Positions 1 to 12,800 of a stretch of DNA of 64,000 nt are shown in pieces. The notes beneath the pieces were generated by a model. The model saw only the letters and a program-made list of their open reading frames with translations. It was not told the origin of the DNA and did not search any database. This stretch comes from Sisyra terminalis. Lineage: Eukaryota > Arthropoda > Insecta > Neuroptera > Sisyridae. Both the position numbers and the translations under genes were made by a program. Position 1 is the stretch's first letter, and every line of letters starts with the position of its first letter. The DNA lies in contig OY292278.1 of NCBI GenBank assembly GCA_958496175.1, positions 24,862,001 to 24,926,000 of the forward strand. The letters run 5' to 3'.

Positions 1-366
1 CGACTTTTGTAAAAAAGCAATGCATTTATTCAGACCGATGATATAAATTCTTGGGTTACAAATAAAAGGGTTCAAATATTTTCCAAAAATCCTTTAATCT
101 TTGAAATATAAAATGTGGTTAAAACTAAATAAAAATAGAGTTCAATGTTTTTTTAGAGATAAAAACAGTTGTTGGTAAGCTTTTTAAAGAGAAATATCGT
201 TGAATCAATATTTCAAATACTCTTAAAGTCCATTAAATCAAATATCTTTCATATTCTTCAAACAACAGAGAGGAAAGCAAAGATATATGTGAAAGCTTTC
301 ACTTTAGCGTAAAGCTTTCCTGAAAGAGTAAACTTTTCCTTAGATAAATATCTTTTTATTATTTTT
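1..366 (-). other. 3'UTR / 3' flank of TrissinR
   Basis: Sequence directly after the stop codon, AT-rich and without a reading frame. AATAAA hexamers on the minus strand lie at 360-355, which is too close to the stop to be the functional signal, and at 30-25, a plausible poly(A) signal. The transcript end may also lie beyond the window edge. Confidence 0.4.
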
Positions 367-870
367 TTACATACTATATCCATCTGTCGTACTACTATCA
401 CATCTAGCATTCACAATTGTAGAAATAGTGTTCTTACAATCTCGAATCGATCCCAGTCGCTGCATTGCAAATGATTGTGATGTAGGAAGAGCATCCGAAC
501 ACTGTCGATTCAAAATATTCGTATGGGTATGACTCTTTTTCACACTCCTTATGGAACACAGCAACAGTTCTTTCATCCCCCGGCGGAACTTTCGGGATAA
601 AAACGCGTACAGCATTGGATTTATTCCCGAATTGAAATAGGTGAGGAGAAACGTGGTTGGCGTTAACAGCATGCTGAAGTAGCTATCCCCACGATAATTA
701 GGAGACCAATGTTGCCACATCTTACGGGCATGAAAAGGAAGATTGCACATGGCAAAGGTGAGAACAACCACTATTAACATCTTAATTACGCGTCGTCGAG
801 CGCGTAACACGTTTTGCGATGATGTTGACATCAGAATAGGAGCGCGGGTTTTCCAATTTGACACCGGAAT
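367..870 (-). CDS. TrissinR: TrissinR coding exon 5 (end of third loop, TM6, TM7, C-tail, stop)
   Basis: Terminal coding exon, 504 bases including the TAA stop (369-367), with acceptor TTTCAG ending at 871. It encodes residues 287-453. Contents are the basic pre-TM6 segment [12 protein letters not shown]6 ([17 protein letters not shown]331), the third extracellular loop ([16 protein letters not shown]), TM7 with NPMLY (370-374), helix 8 ([12 protein letters not shown]) with C391, and a C-tail of about 60 residues rich in Ser, Thr and Asn. The reading frame stays open upstream of the acceptor to 963, but that extension is intronic because exon 4 joins in phase here. Confidence 0.9.
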   Translation of the reverse strand: MPVSNWKTRAPILMSTSSQNVLRARRRVIKMLIVVVLTFAMCNLPFHARKMWQHWSPNYRGDSYFSMLLTPTTFLLTYFNSGINPMLYAFLSRKFRRGMKELLLCSIRSVKKSHTHTNILNRQCSDALPTSQSFAMQRLGSIRDCKNTISTIVNARCDSSTTDGYSM

Positions 871-3800
871 CTGAAATAATGAAATCAAGAAATTACATTT
901 CATCGAAACAATGGCCGTTAATGGTCGAATTCCATTAGATTTGGTTGAGAAAAGTCTTAACATTAATTGCTGCTGAACATATGAAAAATGAAAGAAATCG
1001 TGTGCGTGGAAACATTCAATACAATTTAGTAACAGAAAGAATAAATCCCGAAATATTTTCCTTTAAATACCGAATTTTTTCAATTTCCTATCATTGCTAC
1101 GCCCACAGCTTGAAGTGAATTTCTTATATTAAGGTTATAATTCGTACCTTTAACCTTTTATGTTTAAATAAAGTAACTTAATTAACGCCTTCAAACTAAT
1201 TATTTATTTAGCAATTAATCTTACTTTGAAAGCAAAAAAGCTTAATGTCTTATACATAAATGTTTGATATCTTATGAGTTGAAGTTAGTTTCTAAAGATC
1301 ATTTTACTTGATTTACAATAATTTCAAATTATATAAAGTGCACTCAGAATCATCAAATCTTAAAAGCATTTTCAATGCAGAATTGGATCTCTGTTTGATT
1401 TTATCTCTCAAATAGTGAAAAGAGAATCCTGAAAAGAAATTGAAGTAAAGTTCCTATCAATCGATCAAATTTAAGTCTTTTTAAAAGTTATAGTATGAAA
1501 AGATTGCATTGAAACAATTTTTAAGATGCACTTTAACGAAAAAGATATAATCCATTCTTATAGCTTGAAAGGACTTAAAAAGGGTTAGAAACTAGAAAAA
1601 TTACGATCAAATAAGTTTTAATTTTGTGATAATATTTTCCATTTCATAAATGACATCGTATAAAATTTCGTACTTAATATATCATGAAAATAAAATAAAA
1701 GTTTGGTTACCTATATAATGGAGTTTTAAAACTCCCATTCATTAATTAAGTGATTGTTATCTTTGAAATTTTCCCTAATAATAAAAAGTTAAGATTTTCA
1801 CCCAGTAAATATATAACTAATTTTCATTTTTAGCTACTACGTACCTACATATTAAAAAATATTATTCTTCATTGTTTGGAATTCTATAAGTTGTGGTATT
1901 TTTTGCTTAATTATTGTTCTTTAATCTATTTAAATATATTACCTACATAGCTGATCGAAAGTAATTTAAAAAAGGTCCTACCGCCAATTATTTTCATAAT
2001 AATAGAAATACGCTGTGCTATCATATTGTTACATGCCAAAGATTTAAATATCTGTGTGCGTACACCTTCTGGACACCATCTGGCGTCCAACTGTGGACTC
2101 ATCGAAACTTCAAAATAAATAAAGAGAGAGCGGTCAAGCATAATGAGATAAAAGATGATCTAGATGTTTCTTGAAGGATTTTTGATTTAAGAAAAAAAAA
2201 AGATAGACAGTAAAAAATAACTACGGAACATTTTGGCGTTCTTTTGCCGTTCAAGGGTTTTGGAAAAAAATTATCGCTCGCATATTTCCCATGAACACCC
2301 TAAGTAGTGCTTATTTAACATTTTTAGCTTTTCTATAAAAATTGAAATTTCAAAATTTTTTTGCGCCATTAATTGGTGTTTTTAGTCGTTATAGACTTCT
2401 GAAAGAAAATTTCTCATTACTTGTATATTTTCTCGGATATAGCCATTAGAAGAAAAAGCTCAAATAAGTGATTTTCCAAATATTGGAATATTGAAATTTG
2501 ATGAGGACATTTCTTTCGGAAGTTTCGAACAGCAAAAAGCACCAATTAATTGCGCAAAAAAAAACTCGAAATTTTAATATTTATAGAAAATCTCAAAACA
2601 ACAAGTAAGGACTACATAGAGTTTTCATGGAAAATATGTGAACGAAGAATTCTTTTTCCAGAACTCGAATGAAAAAAAAACACCAAAATATTCCGTAGTT
2701 ATTTTTCCGAAATTCCAAAAGTCTAGTGCTTACATGATGCGCCTTAAAATTATGCTTTTGATTGTTCACTTAGAGATGCTCAACGTTCTAATTGACTTTC
2801 TAAAGTTGATAGTGGCAAATTTTATCAAATCATCATATACCTCAATAACAGGTATCTGTAAGGTTAACTGCATTACATACAACAATGGAAAAGTGCATAA
2901 GAAGTCTTGGACTTGTAAAGAAACTCAATAAGTATGCTCCACGTAAACAAGACAGAATTCACTTACTCGGTGAATCAATATTCGGTACGCATTTCAAACG
3001 TAACGAAATTGACCCTTTTATAAACGTATTAACTACAAAAAATGGATCATCTATACCAGGGAGGGGAAAACTTAATACTGATATGATTGACAGTAATTTT
3101 TCTTATTTATACGTGATCGACTTCGAAAAATGGGTTGAATTAAAAACAAATACATATTTAAGGGGTTACATGAGTTTAATCGGTGAAAAATGGACTATTA
3201 TCAGCAAAACTTTCCCCGTATAAAAATGAAATATTTTCTTTAAGCTTTTCACTTTCTTAAGTATACATATTTAACAAAGAATTTCTAAAATTTTCGAAGA
3301 AAAATATTTAATATTCCGCCATTACGATGTCAAATCCGGTGATCCTTTGGAAAAAGGTGAGTTTGCATTGACAGAAAAACTCATGATAGGGTCTTCCGTG
3401 AAAGAAGAGAAGAAAATGAATATTTTTGGACGAAGGAAAAAAAGTGAAAAATAAATTTTTGATAAACATATTTACAAAAAATGTAAGTGTCGGTGATATT
3501 TGTTCAATATTTTTTTAAATAGTAATTGAAAAAAATAAAATTCTTCGTTCAAGTTCTTTTGAATCGTATCTCGAAAACTTATGTAAAATTTAATCAAAAT
3601 CGGTTAAGTAGTTCTCAAGAAATCTTCACAACTGATTTTGAAAACATAATTTCGAGAAAAACACGACAATAAACGAGCAGCTGCGCAGATACACCAGCGA
3701 CGTGCTGAGCTTTCCATGGCTGTATCTCGGAAACTATTATTTGGATTAACTTGAAAATTTGGGATGATATTCTAGGGATATTGATAAAATTAATTAAATA

Positions 3801-6800
3801 ATAAAAAAATGATTTTTTTGAAGCCGGGAAACCCATGTAACACTTTAAAGAGATAATGAGTAGAAAGAAGTAATGGAAGCACTTATTGGGAATTAGTAAT
3901 ATTCATTGTAGAATAGATGCGTCTTTAATTTTAATTTCAAGTCTCATGTCTGCTTTATAAAAAGTACACAAGTTCAGTTAAAGGAATTGAAATTTACCTT
4001 CAAAATTATTTATTATTTATAATGCCTGTGATCAACTGTCGACCTGTTCGCGATTGATCGTTTGCCCACCCCTGGTCTACATTCTATAATAGCGTCAATT
4101 AATAACAATCTTGACAAAAGGTGAATTATCCAACCAAAACCATATTTAAAGTGCACCAGAAAAAAAATGATAATATTAATTGAATGAAATCACAAAAGTA
4201 TTGTTTTTTATAATCCTACATAAACAATTAAAATATCCACTCAGGGTTTTTTTTATTTTTTAATTGCTGTTTATCGTCGCTTTAAATTTTTGTTGACTAC
4301 TCTTGCGTTAATAAATATCAGTAATCGAGAAATATCTAAAATTTACCCGATACGAAAATTAAAACCAAAACCTACCAGTTCAGGAGCGGTTACTTATCCT
4401 TAACCACTCGGCCACCAATAAGCTTCTACTAAGAGTTTTGCTTCCAGCAGATTACAAAATTCTAATAATTGGTCGAAGAGAAGATTGTCTAAATCCAAAA
4501 GACATATGTTTCACTATAGCAAAGCAAAACCTCAGAAAATTTCAAGATGACAAAGTAATTTGAAGCTCAAATATTAATCGTTGCATTACTCAATTTACCG
4601 AAACATCATTGATTTTAAAGGTTCGAAAATTTCTTGAATGCTAACATTTCCTAGTTGGTAAAACTATCGAAGAACTTAGTTCAGTTTTTTGAAATTAAAA
4701 CCCATCAATTTTTAAGCCAATAATTTATTGTTATTTAAAAAAATGAGTTATGTTTTTTTTCAAATAAATCAATAATTTCTTCATAGGTAATCTAAAACAA
4801 ATTTGAATTCATTATTTTTAAAGGAGAAATAAAAATGTAAAGATACTGAGATTATTTGTTGTCGCTATTCATTTAAATTCTATACATCCCGATAAAATAA
4901 ATTTCAAGTAAAAGTTTACATTTATCATTCGTTCCTCCTACAAACTCAATTTTTCAAATAACTTCTAGACATACTGGATTAATGTAAACTGTTCTATCTT
5001 GGAGAAAGAACTACATTCTTATTTTCAATTGAAATAAATTAAAGATAAATAAAATGTTTCAAGAAATATAAAAGAAAATATAAAGAAATATACAATAAAA
5101 GAGTTATTACTTTGTTTTCAATTTATTGTAATATAATGCAACAATTTTATGCAGATTCAGTAAGCCAGAAAAAAGCTTTTAAAAATTCAGATGACGGGTT
5201 GAAATTAAAACCGATTCGCATTAATGCGCAAGACCATTATAATGAATATCTAATGATGTATTATAAACAATGGTTAAGGGAAAATGAGTGAAAAAAAAAC
5301 TGGAAAAAGTAAGGCTTGAAGGTTTTTTTTTTTAATTAAAATATATGCCAAAAAATTTGTCCTTGAATTCTCCAGCAAAATTTATAATTACTCCAGATGT
5401 GCAACAATTACTTCCTGAAATATTGAGATTTTAAAAAGTTATTGGTTGAAAAAATACATTTTGCTTTAAAATGAAATATAAATTTTCTTTGTAGAAGTTT
5501 TTTTATTCAAAGAGTTGCTCCCTGAATGGTACAGGAAAATTCATAATTGCATTAGGTCTACGACAATTAGTACCCAAGAAGTTAAGATTCTAAAAAAAAT
5601 GCTTTTAGAAAATTGATTGGCTCTAAAATACAAAATAACCGCTTTTGATAAAAAATCTTTAATTCAACAATTACTCCTTAACACTCCAGTAGTACGAAAT
5701 ATATAATCATATATAATATATTAAAGAAGAACGAACGCTGTATTGCAAAGGCGTTCATATAATCAAGGCACAATTCAAAAGGCTCTAGTGTCAGTATTAT
5801 CCCATGTTTATAAGCGCTAAAAATATTTTCATATGAATCATAAGGGCTTAATAGTTTCATAAGTAATGGTTTTATGATTTCTTAATATAATTAGAAATAA
5901 TTAATAATAAATTTATGTTATATGAAGGTATATGAAGCACATGCATGTTATATTTTGATAACTTTGGGTTCAGATTTTATAGAATAACAACTAAAAAAGC
6001 GATTAACCAACATCCCGTAATTCGCTTTGTAAGTTTTTTCACGACAATGCGCTGCTAGTGGCCGAAAAAATAACTAAGCCTATCCAAATTTCTGAGGATG
6101 CGAGAACTAACCAATTTTCTATCTCATTCCTTCTCCTGTTATTTATTTTTCGTATACTGCAGAATCTGTAATTGCTCTTAAATAGTACCTGAGATATTTA
6201 GATTTTAAAAGGTTTGATTGTTTAATTCATAAATTTAATTTTTAGCAATAACAATTGCAGTAGACCTGGAGTAGTTAAGAATTCTGACTGGATTATTGGG
6301 AGCATTTTTTTAAGTTATGTTATCAAAGGTCGTTATCATTTATTTTAAAGTTATTTTAGGTTTCAACAAATCAACTTTTTATAATCTTAATATCTGAGGA
6401 ACTAATAAACTGAGAAACGTAGACTAAAAGCGATTACATATTCTACTTAAATATTTAGGGAACAACTTTTGGATACATATTTCAATTAAAAATATAACGT
6501 TTTAAGCTTTTAATTGTTTTAAGCTATAAATTAGATATAAAAAATATTATAACAACATTTTTAAAACTGATTTTGTTTTCGGTATTGTTTTTAGATATTT
6601 TTTTAATTGTTATTTTACGTCGCCTTATAACTTCTAAGATCTTTAGCGACTCTAGAGTTAATAAAAATCCGTAATCGAGACATCGAAAAATTTTCCAATA
6701 AGAGAATCAATTAAGCCTACTGGTAACCGAGTGTTCTAGGTGACCGCTCCAAAACCAGTAGGTAGTGGGTTCGATCCCCGTATTGTGCCAAAAATTATTG

Positions 6801-9800
6801 TAATTATTAATTAATATGTAATCTAGAAGTCGCTCGTGATAATGTTGTTTATGTGACTATAAAATAAATTAAAATAAAAAGAATATCGAACCCAAAACCT
6901 ACAAGTTTTAGAGCGGTCACCTAGACCACTCGGCCACCAGTAGGCTTTTTTTGGATCTTTTTTTGGATCTTTTTTTTTTCTTTTTTTTTATCAACTAAGC
7001 TAAAAAGTTCTGTAGTTCTACAAATCCCAGATTGCATAGCAAATTGTAGTTATCAAGAACTTCGGAAAGTAGCTTGGACGTTTTGATAAGTGGATGAGTG
7101 CCAGATTCGATCTACTTCAGGTATTAATAGAATTGAAATTATTGAACTAAAAAGTGAAATCTAGAATATTTGATTAATTTGATACCTCCATTTAATCATG
7201 AGAATTTAAGCTCCCTTGTATTATTCTGTCCGAAGCTATAAAAGTTCGAAATTACGCCAAAAACTTAAAAAAAAATATTTATCCTTTTTTGCTTCAGTCA
7301 CTTGTGTAAAAGCTTAACCGTGCATTTTTTTATTATTTATTCAGTTTGAAATTTTTTGATCACAAGATTATATACACAAAAAAGTATTAAATACTGTTTT
7401 TTTTTCTTTTAAAAACAGCTTTAATAGACATAAAAAATGTTCAAAAATCTTTTTAAATTTCATTGCCATTAAGTTTGATGGGACCTTGAAAATAATCTTC
7501 TTTATTTGCCAAATAATAATCGTAAACGCGTTTTTATTGAATCTCATAAAATTTATGTTTGATTCAATTGAAATTCCCGTTAAATCTCTAACCAACGAGA
7601 AAATAATTTCATTATTTTCTCGCAATTTTATTATGATAAAATTACACGAACGATTAATTTCCCTTCCTTAATATGTATGCAAATAATCTCGTTTTCAAGT
7701 TTAACACCGAACCATTGATTAATCGCACTAATCTTCAAAGCTTGTAATAACTTTTTCCGAATATCTACTTTCCTTAAATTTATTTTTTCTGCTGTACTAA
7801 AATATTTTATCTAAATACACACACAAGAAGCATGAAAATCCCATTTTTTCAGCAACATAAACTAAGATGAAAACCCGAACTGGGTAAATTGGGGTTGAGG
7901 GTTTAAAGCTTACCTTCCCGTTGCTGTAAACTCCTGTTGATGTCCTTCGATTGTCCAATGAGCCCGTCTGTGTGCACTTAGTTGACTGGCGTTTGAACGT
8001 GCGTAAATTCAGATATTCTACGTTGTTATAAATGATATTTGACGACGAAGCGTTCAAATGATATTCGAGCTTTCGAGAGCTTTGCCACAAACCGAACGCG
8101 ATTTTTGTGTAGAGAAATGTCATTACTAATAACGGTATAACGTAAAGAAACACAAAATTGATCATATCGTAAATTTTTAAATTGATTTTCTTGCGTTGTG
8201 CGATACACATAGTTTCCGTCATTCCATGCGTTATATTAACGGTAATCGTTTCAATGTAGAGAAATTTCGGAGCGCTATATAATGCACTAGTAATCCACAC
8301 AGCCAACATCACCATCTGCAATAAAAAAATCAAAATTGTATTCGACATATTAATGTATTCATGTACCCATTAGAAAAATAAAATTGTTCAATAAGAACAA
8401 GGAACATTAGGGTGTCCGTTATTTCCCAAATTGATTTTTTTACAGCGATCGCCCCCTGAATTTTTAGTTAAAGATATAAAAAAATTATCCAGTACAATTA
8501 AGCTCTTAATTTCTTGATTAAACTGTGCCGGAATCATGTTACTTTTACCATTTAACATGAGATTATTTGACTTTTTACTTTTATTTTTTTTTCTCAGAAA
8601 CAAATGAATAAAAAGATTTAAAATTAAATTATTCTGACGTAAAATTTAACGCTCTACAAAAAAGGTTTCTTATGAATTTTCGATTAAATCACTCCATTGA
8701 AAGTTATTCAACATTTAACTTACATTAATTTGTTTAATTTGTATTTTGTAATTTATTCAAAATTGAATTTGTTGACTACAAGTTCTAAGAAATTTCTCAT
8801 AGATGGCGTCAGATGAAATGGTAAAAAATCGAATTTTAATTGAACTTTTGTCGTTAGTCTCATTAATTAGTATGAAATTCATTTCGTAGGTACAAAATAT
8901 TGATTAAAGTTCGAAAATTTACCTGGATAAACTGAATTTCACGACTATAGCCAACTATAGGGAATTCGGATCTTATGTCGTCTTATGTCACCTGTTTTAA
9001 TTGTCAAAAAATGATTTTTTTGTTTAATTTTCAATTCAAGCCTTAAAATTAACACAAATAATCACTGGCGCTCTAATGATAATAATTTTTATTTTCTCTT
9101 TCAATGATTTTATAGTTAAAAAAAGTAAAAATGAGCAAAAAGTTAAAAATATTGCAAGATTTATATAAGGCACAAGTTAAATGTTGAATAACTTTTAATA
9201 GAGTAATTTAATCGCAAATTCAAAAGAGACGTTTTTTGTAGAGCGTTAAATTTTACGTCAGAATAATTTAATTTTAAATCTTTTCATTCATTTGTTTCTG
9301 AGAAAAAAAATTAAAAGTAAAAAGTCAAATAATCCCATGTTATTTAAACGGTAAAAGTACCATGATTCCGGCACGGTTTAATCAAAAAATTAAGAGCTTA
9401 ATTGTATTGGATATTTTTTTTATATCTTAAATCAAAAATTCAGTGGGCGATTGTTGTAAAAAAATCAATTTGGGAAATAACGGACACCCTAAGGGAACAT
9501 TTATATTTTCCCTAAATAAAGCTTTTTAGTCAAACGGCAATTTGTAATTCAAAAATAAAATTTGATTTAAAATAATTAATGTATTTAAAACAAAGTAAAG
9601 TATAAACTTGAATCTTATATCTTTGCGGTTTTTAAAGACTTAATAAGCATAAAGATATTATAAAAGCTAAATTTCTTAAAAGTTTGTCCTAGTTCAAATT
9701 TATCGCGCGATTGTGCAATAACTTTAGTTGTTATCTATGAAGAAATTGTATTTAAATCAAAAAGCACGCGATCAATTAAGCTACCATTGTAATCGTAGAA

Positions 9801-12800
9801 TCAAATGATTACGTACACTTAGGTTGATCCCTAAGTGTCCAACCATTTGATTAAGTCATAGCATCCAAATCAACAGTTAATGCCTCTTTTAATAAAATAA
9901 ATACCACTAATTAAACGATAAATCGAAAAAATTACTTTAGATCAATAACAGTAACTTATATAGCGTACATTTTGATAGCGTAAATCTAGGAATTATTCGG
10001 AAATGTCTCAATGTTTTCGTCTTATGAAATTTTCGATGTATGATGTGATGTATACTCTAATAAAAATATGCCTTCTTCAAATATTGAAAATAGACTGGAG
10101 TTAATTGCATTTTGACATTAAGAAATTGTGCATTACTCAGATTTTTATAAGTAAAAGATTATTAAGGGAAAAATAGTTTTTTTTTCTTTTGGTTCTAAGA
10201 ACAAACTAGTGTAGAACTTGTTAAGGTCTTTCCTAACGGAAAGTATTACGGACAGAGATCAGTTGCTTTAACCCCAACGAAATAAATTTTTGGTGGAGAA
10301 GAGTGAGTGAGCGAGATCTATTGAGTCTAGTAGTTCTAATTCAACGCAAAATGTAATATTCATGGAATGGATGCGGATGGAGTGAGAGAGACTATTTCTC
10401 CACACCAACAAAAACGTCTCACCGATTAGCAATCTTAATATATACGATAATGATTGGAAAAAAATCACAAGAAAAAAATGCAAACAAATTTTTGTAGGAA
10501 ATAGAATGCATTAAAAAAATACAACCCCACTTTATATATTTGTTACACTTTCACGCCTAAAGTACTCAACTGATCATCATGAAATTTTGTACATCTACGG
10601 TTAGAGGTTCAAAAAAGAACATCAGATACCTTTCAGAAAAAAATTATGTGTATAGAACATAAACTCTAATCAAAACTAATTGTACTAGTTATGCTTATGC
10701 AAAATATATATGCTCCTCGAGTATGTAAGAGAACGAAACTTCAGATTACTCAATATAAGTAGATTATTCTTGGTACCATTATTTAAATTAATAAGGGGAA
10801 AAAATAGACAAAAATTGAATCAGACTCCGTGTTTCAAAAATTCCTCTTGGCCTGCTAATGCAATACAAGAGACTTTAGTTTTCATTTAAGCTTAGTTTTA
10901 CTGATATTATTCACTAAACGATAGGAAAAACATTATAGTTAATATGAGTGCATATGGGAATGCCACGTTTTACCCTCTAAGACAAACTATATGCAGCTTG
11001 TTTGCTTATGTTCTTACCGACAAAATCACGGGTATCTAACAGTTATTAGCTTCACCTACTCCAAAAATATTCAATTTTTTGTCAAACTAATACAATTTGA
11101 TGTCATCAAAAATGTATGCATATAAATTTGATATGGAATTACTATGACTTCATGCAGCTTTCATATAAATTTCATTTTGTTGCCCTTAAATAGAATTAAA
11201 TTTAAACTTATTGTACTACATTGAACAAATATCATTGTTTTCTATTTAATTTAGTAACATGAAAATTAAAATCAATTTTTCGAGTAAGAGGGAAGATAAT
11301 ATTTATTTAAGTTTCTCTCACTCTGTTACACTTAAGTCTCAGGCATACAACGTTGTAAGTTTTATATTACGCAGGTATCATTATAATATACTGTGGTATA
11401 TAAAATTAATTTTATTTTTCGTTTTAACTTTTAAGATGCTGCAACATAAAAAAGAGAACATTTAATTACATTTGTACATCATTATTACAAAAAAAAAAAT
11501 TAACATTTTTGTAAATATATTTCAAATGAGATTATGTTTCTGTGTTGATGAAAACAATTTTTTTAGTCTTAAAAAGCGCCGCTATCAATGCTATCCATTT
11601 CAATGCTTCAACCTATATAATCCTACTTTTAATATCAAATCATGATGTATTTGAACACCGGTATGAAAAATAAATTGAGTTTTCCATAAAAATAAATATT
11701 TAAAATCCGAGAAAACAGCATAATTTTTTGCAAACATTTGCAATTTATTATAACGTCTTGCACTTTAACGACTGGTCTTATTTTTTTGTAATGTGCTTTC
11801 AAAGTTTGTGGTGAACTTTCTTTCTTTGAATTCTAATCTTAATGCTTAATTAGAATTTGCAATATATAAAATATATAAAATTCTTACGGCTGTCTGTACA
11901 TTTCGATTTTGAACCCAATTTTAGGGTAAATATTTGTTTAAAGAGGCCCTTATTCCGAATTTAACATTTTTAAAATTTTTGTCTATCTGTCTGTCTGTGT
12001 GTCCCGATTTAACTAAAGAACGAAACAACCAAATTTAATTAAATTTGGTATTAAGATATAACACAATTTCCCACTCACATTAGGCTACTTATCATTCCTT
12101 AAAAATAATAAAGGAAGGTATTCCCTAGGGATAAAAACAGAACTTATTACTTTAGACAGATGAGTTATATATCATTGCAAAGGTAATTAAAAGTAAGATA
12201 ATAATCTGTAAAAATATTTTAGTTGAACTGATAAAAAGCACAGTAAATACAATTTAAACTTTAAAGAAATGCCTCTTTGAAATATAAACCTTTATATATC
12301 ATAGATACATAGTTGATGTTAATAGCGTAATCGCTTACGTATCGGTCATTCTGATCCTCCTAAATATAAAGACGTGGGTTCGAATCTTACAGTAAACTTT
12401 TTTTTTTTACAAAATTGTTGTTAATAGACCCTTAGAGTTGCTCAATATTGAAATATTAACAAAAAAAGTAATGGTAGTAGCAGTAATAATAATAATAATA
12501 ATAATAGAAATAAAACATTAAGTAAATACGTTTTTAAACCCGTGCATACATAAAACCCTGTATTTATATAACCTCTTTGACTAATGAAATTTTAATATTC
12601 GATGTATTCCTTATAAGAAATAGACATTTGATAAGATTTTTTAGAAAATTCCTACCCTAAAAGAGTAAAAGGGGTGACTAAGTTTGTATGAGAAAATGTT
12701 AAGTTAATCAACAATCGAAATTTTGAATTTAATAAATGTAATTAATAAATAATTGATTAATAATAAGTTTCTGTTTTTGTTATATCATTTTAATAACAAC

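Larger units (their letters stand above)
871..7913 (-). other. TrissinR intron 4
   Basis: About 7.0 kb between exons 4 and 5, GT...AG on the minus strand. It holds a TA-flanked foldback MITE (2218-2701), a mariner fossil (2760-3223), and SINE copies at 4247-4423 and 6598-6945 (the latter with a nested copy). From about 3540 to 3840 there is low-grade repeat-like sequence of the kind found in decayed insect elements (phrases such as atctcgaaaactta), with no recognisable termini. The stretches 970-2200, 3850-4240, 4430-6590 and 6950-7900 are AT-rich, and I see no gene in them. Confidence 0.8.

Noticed and set aside
871..963. Upstream extension of the open frame of exon 5 ([11 protein letters not shown]...)
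   Set aside because: A strong TTTCAG acceptor at 871 and phase-0 joining with exon 4 show this part is intronic.
8026..8208. 60-codon minus-strand frame inside receptor exon 4
   Set aside because: Out of frame with the receptor, whose transmembrane signature fixes the correct frame.
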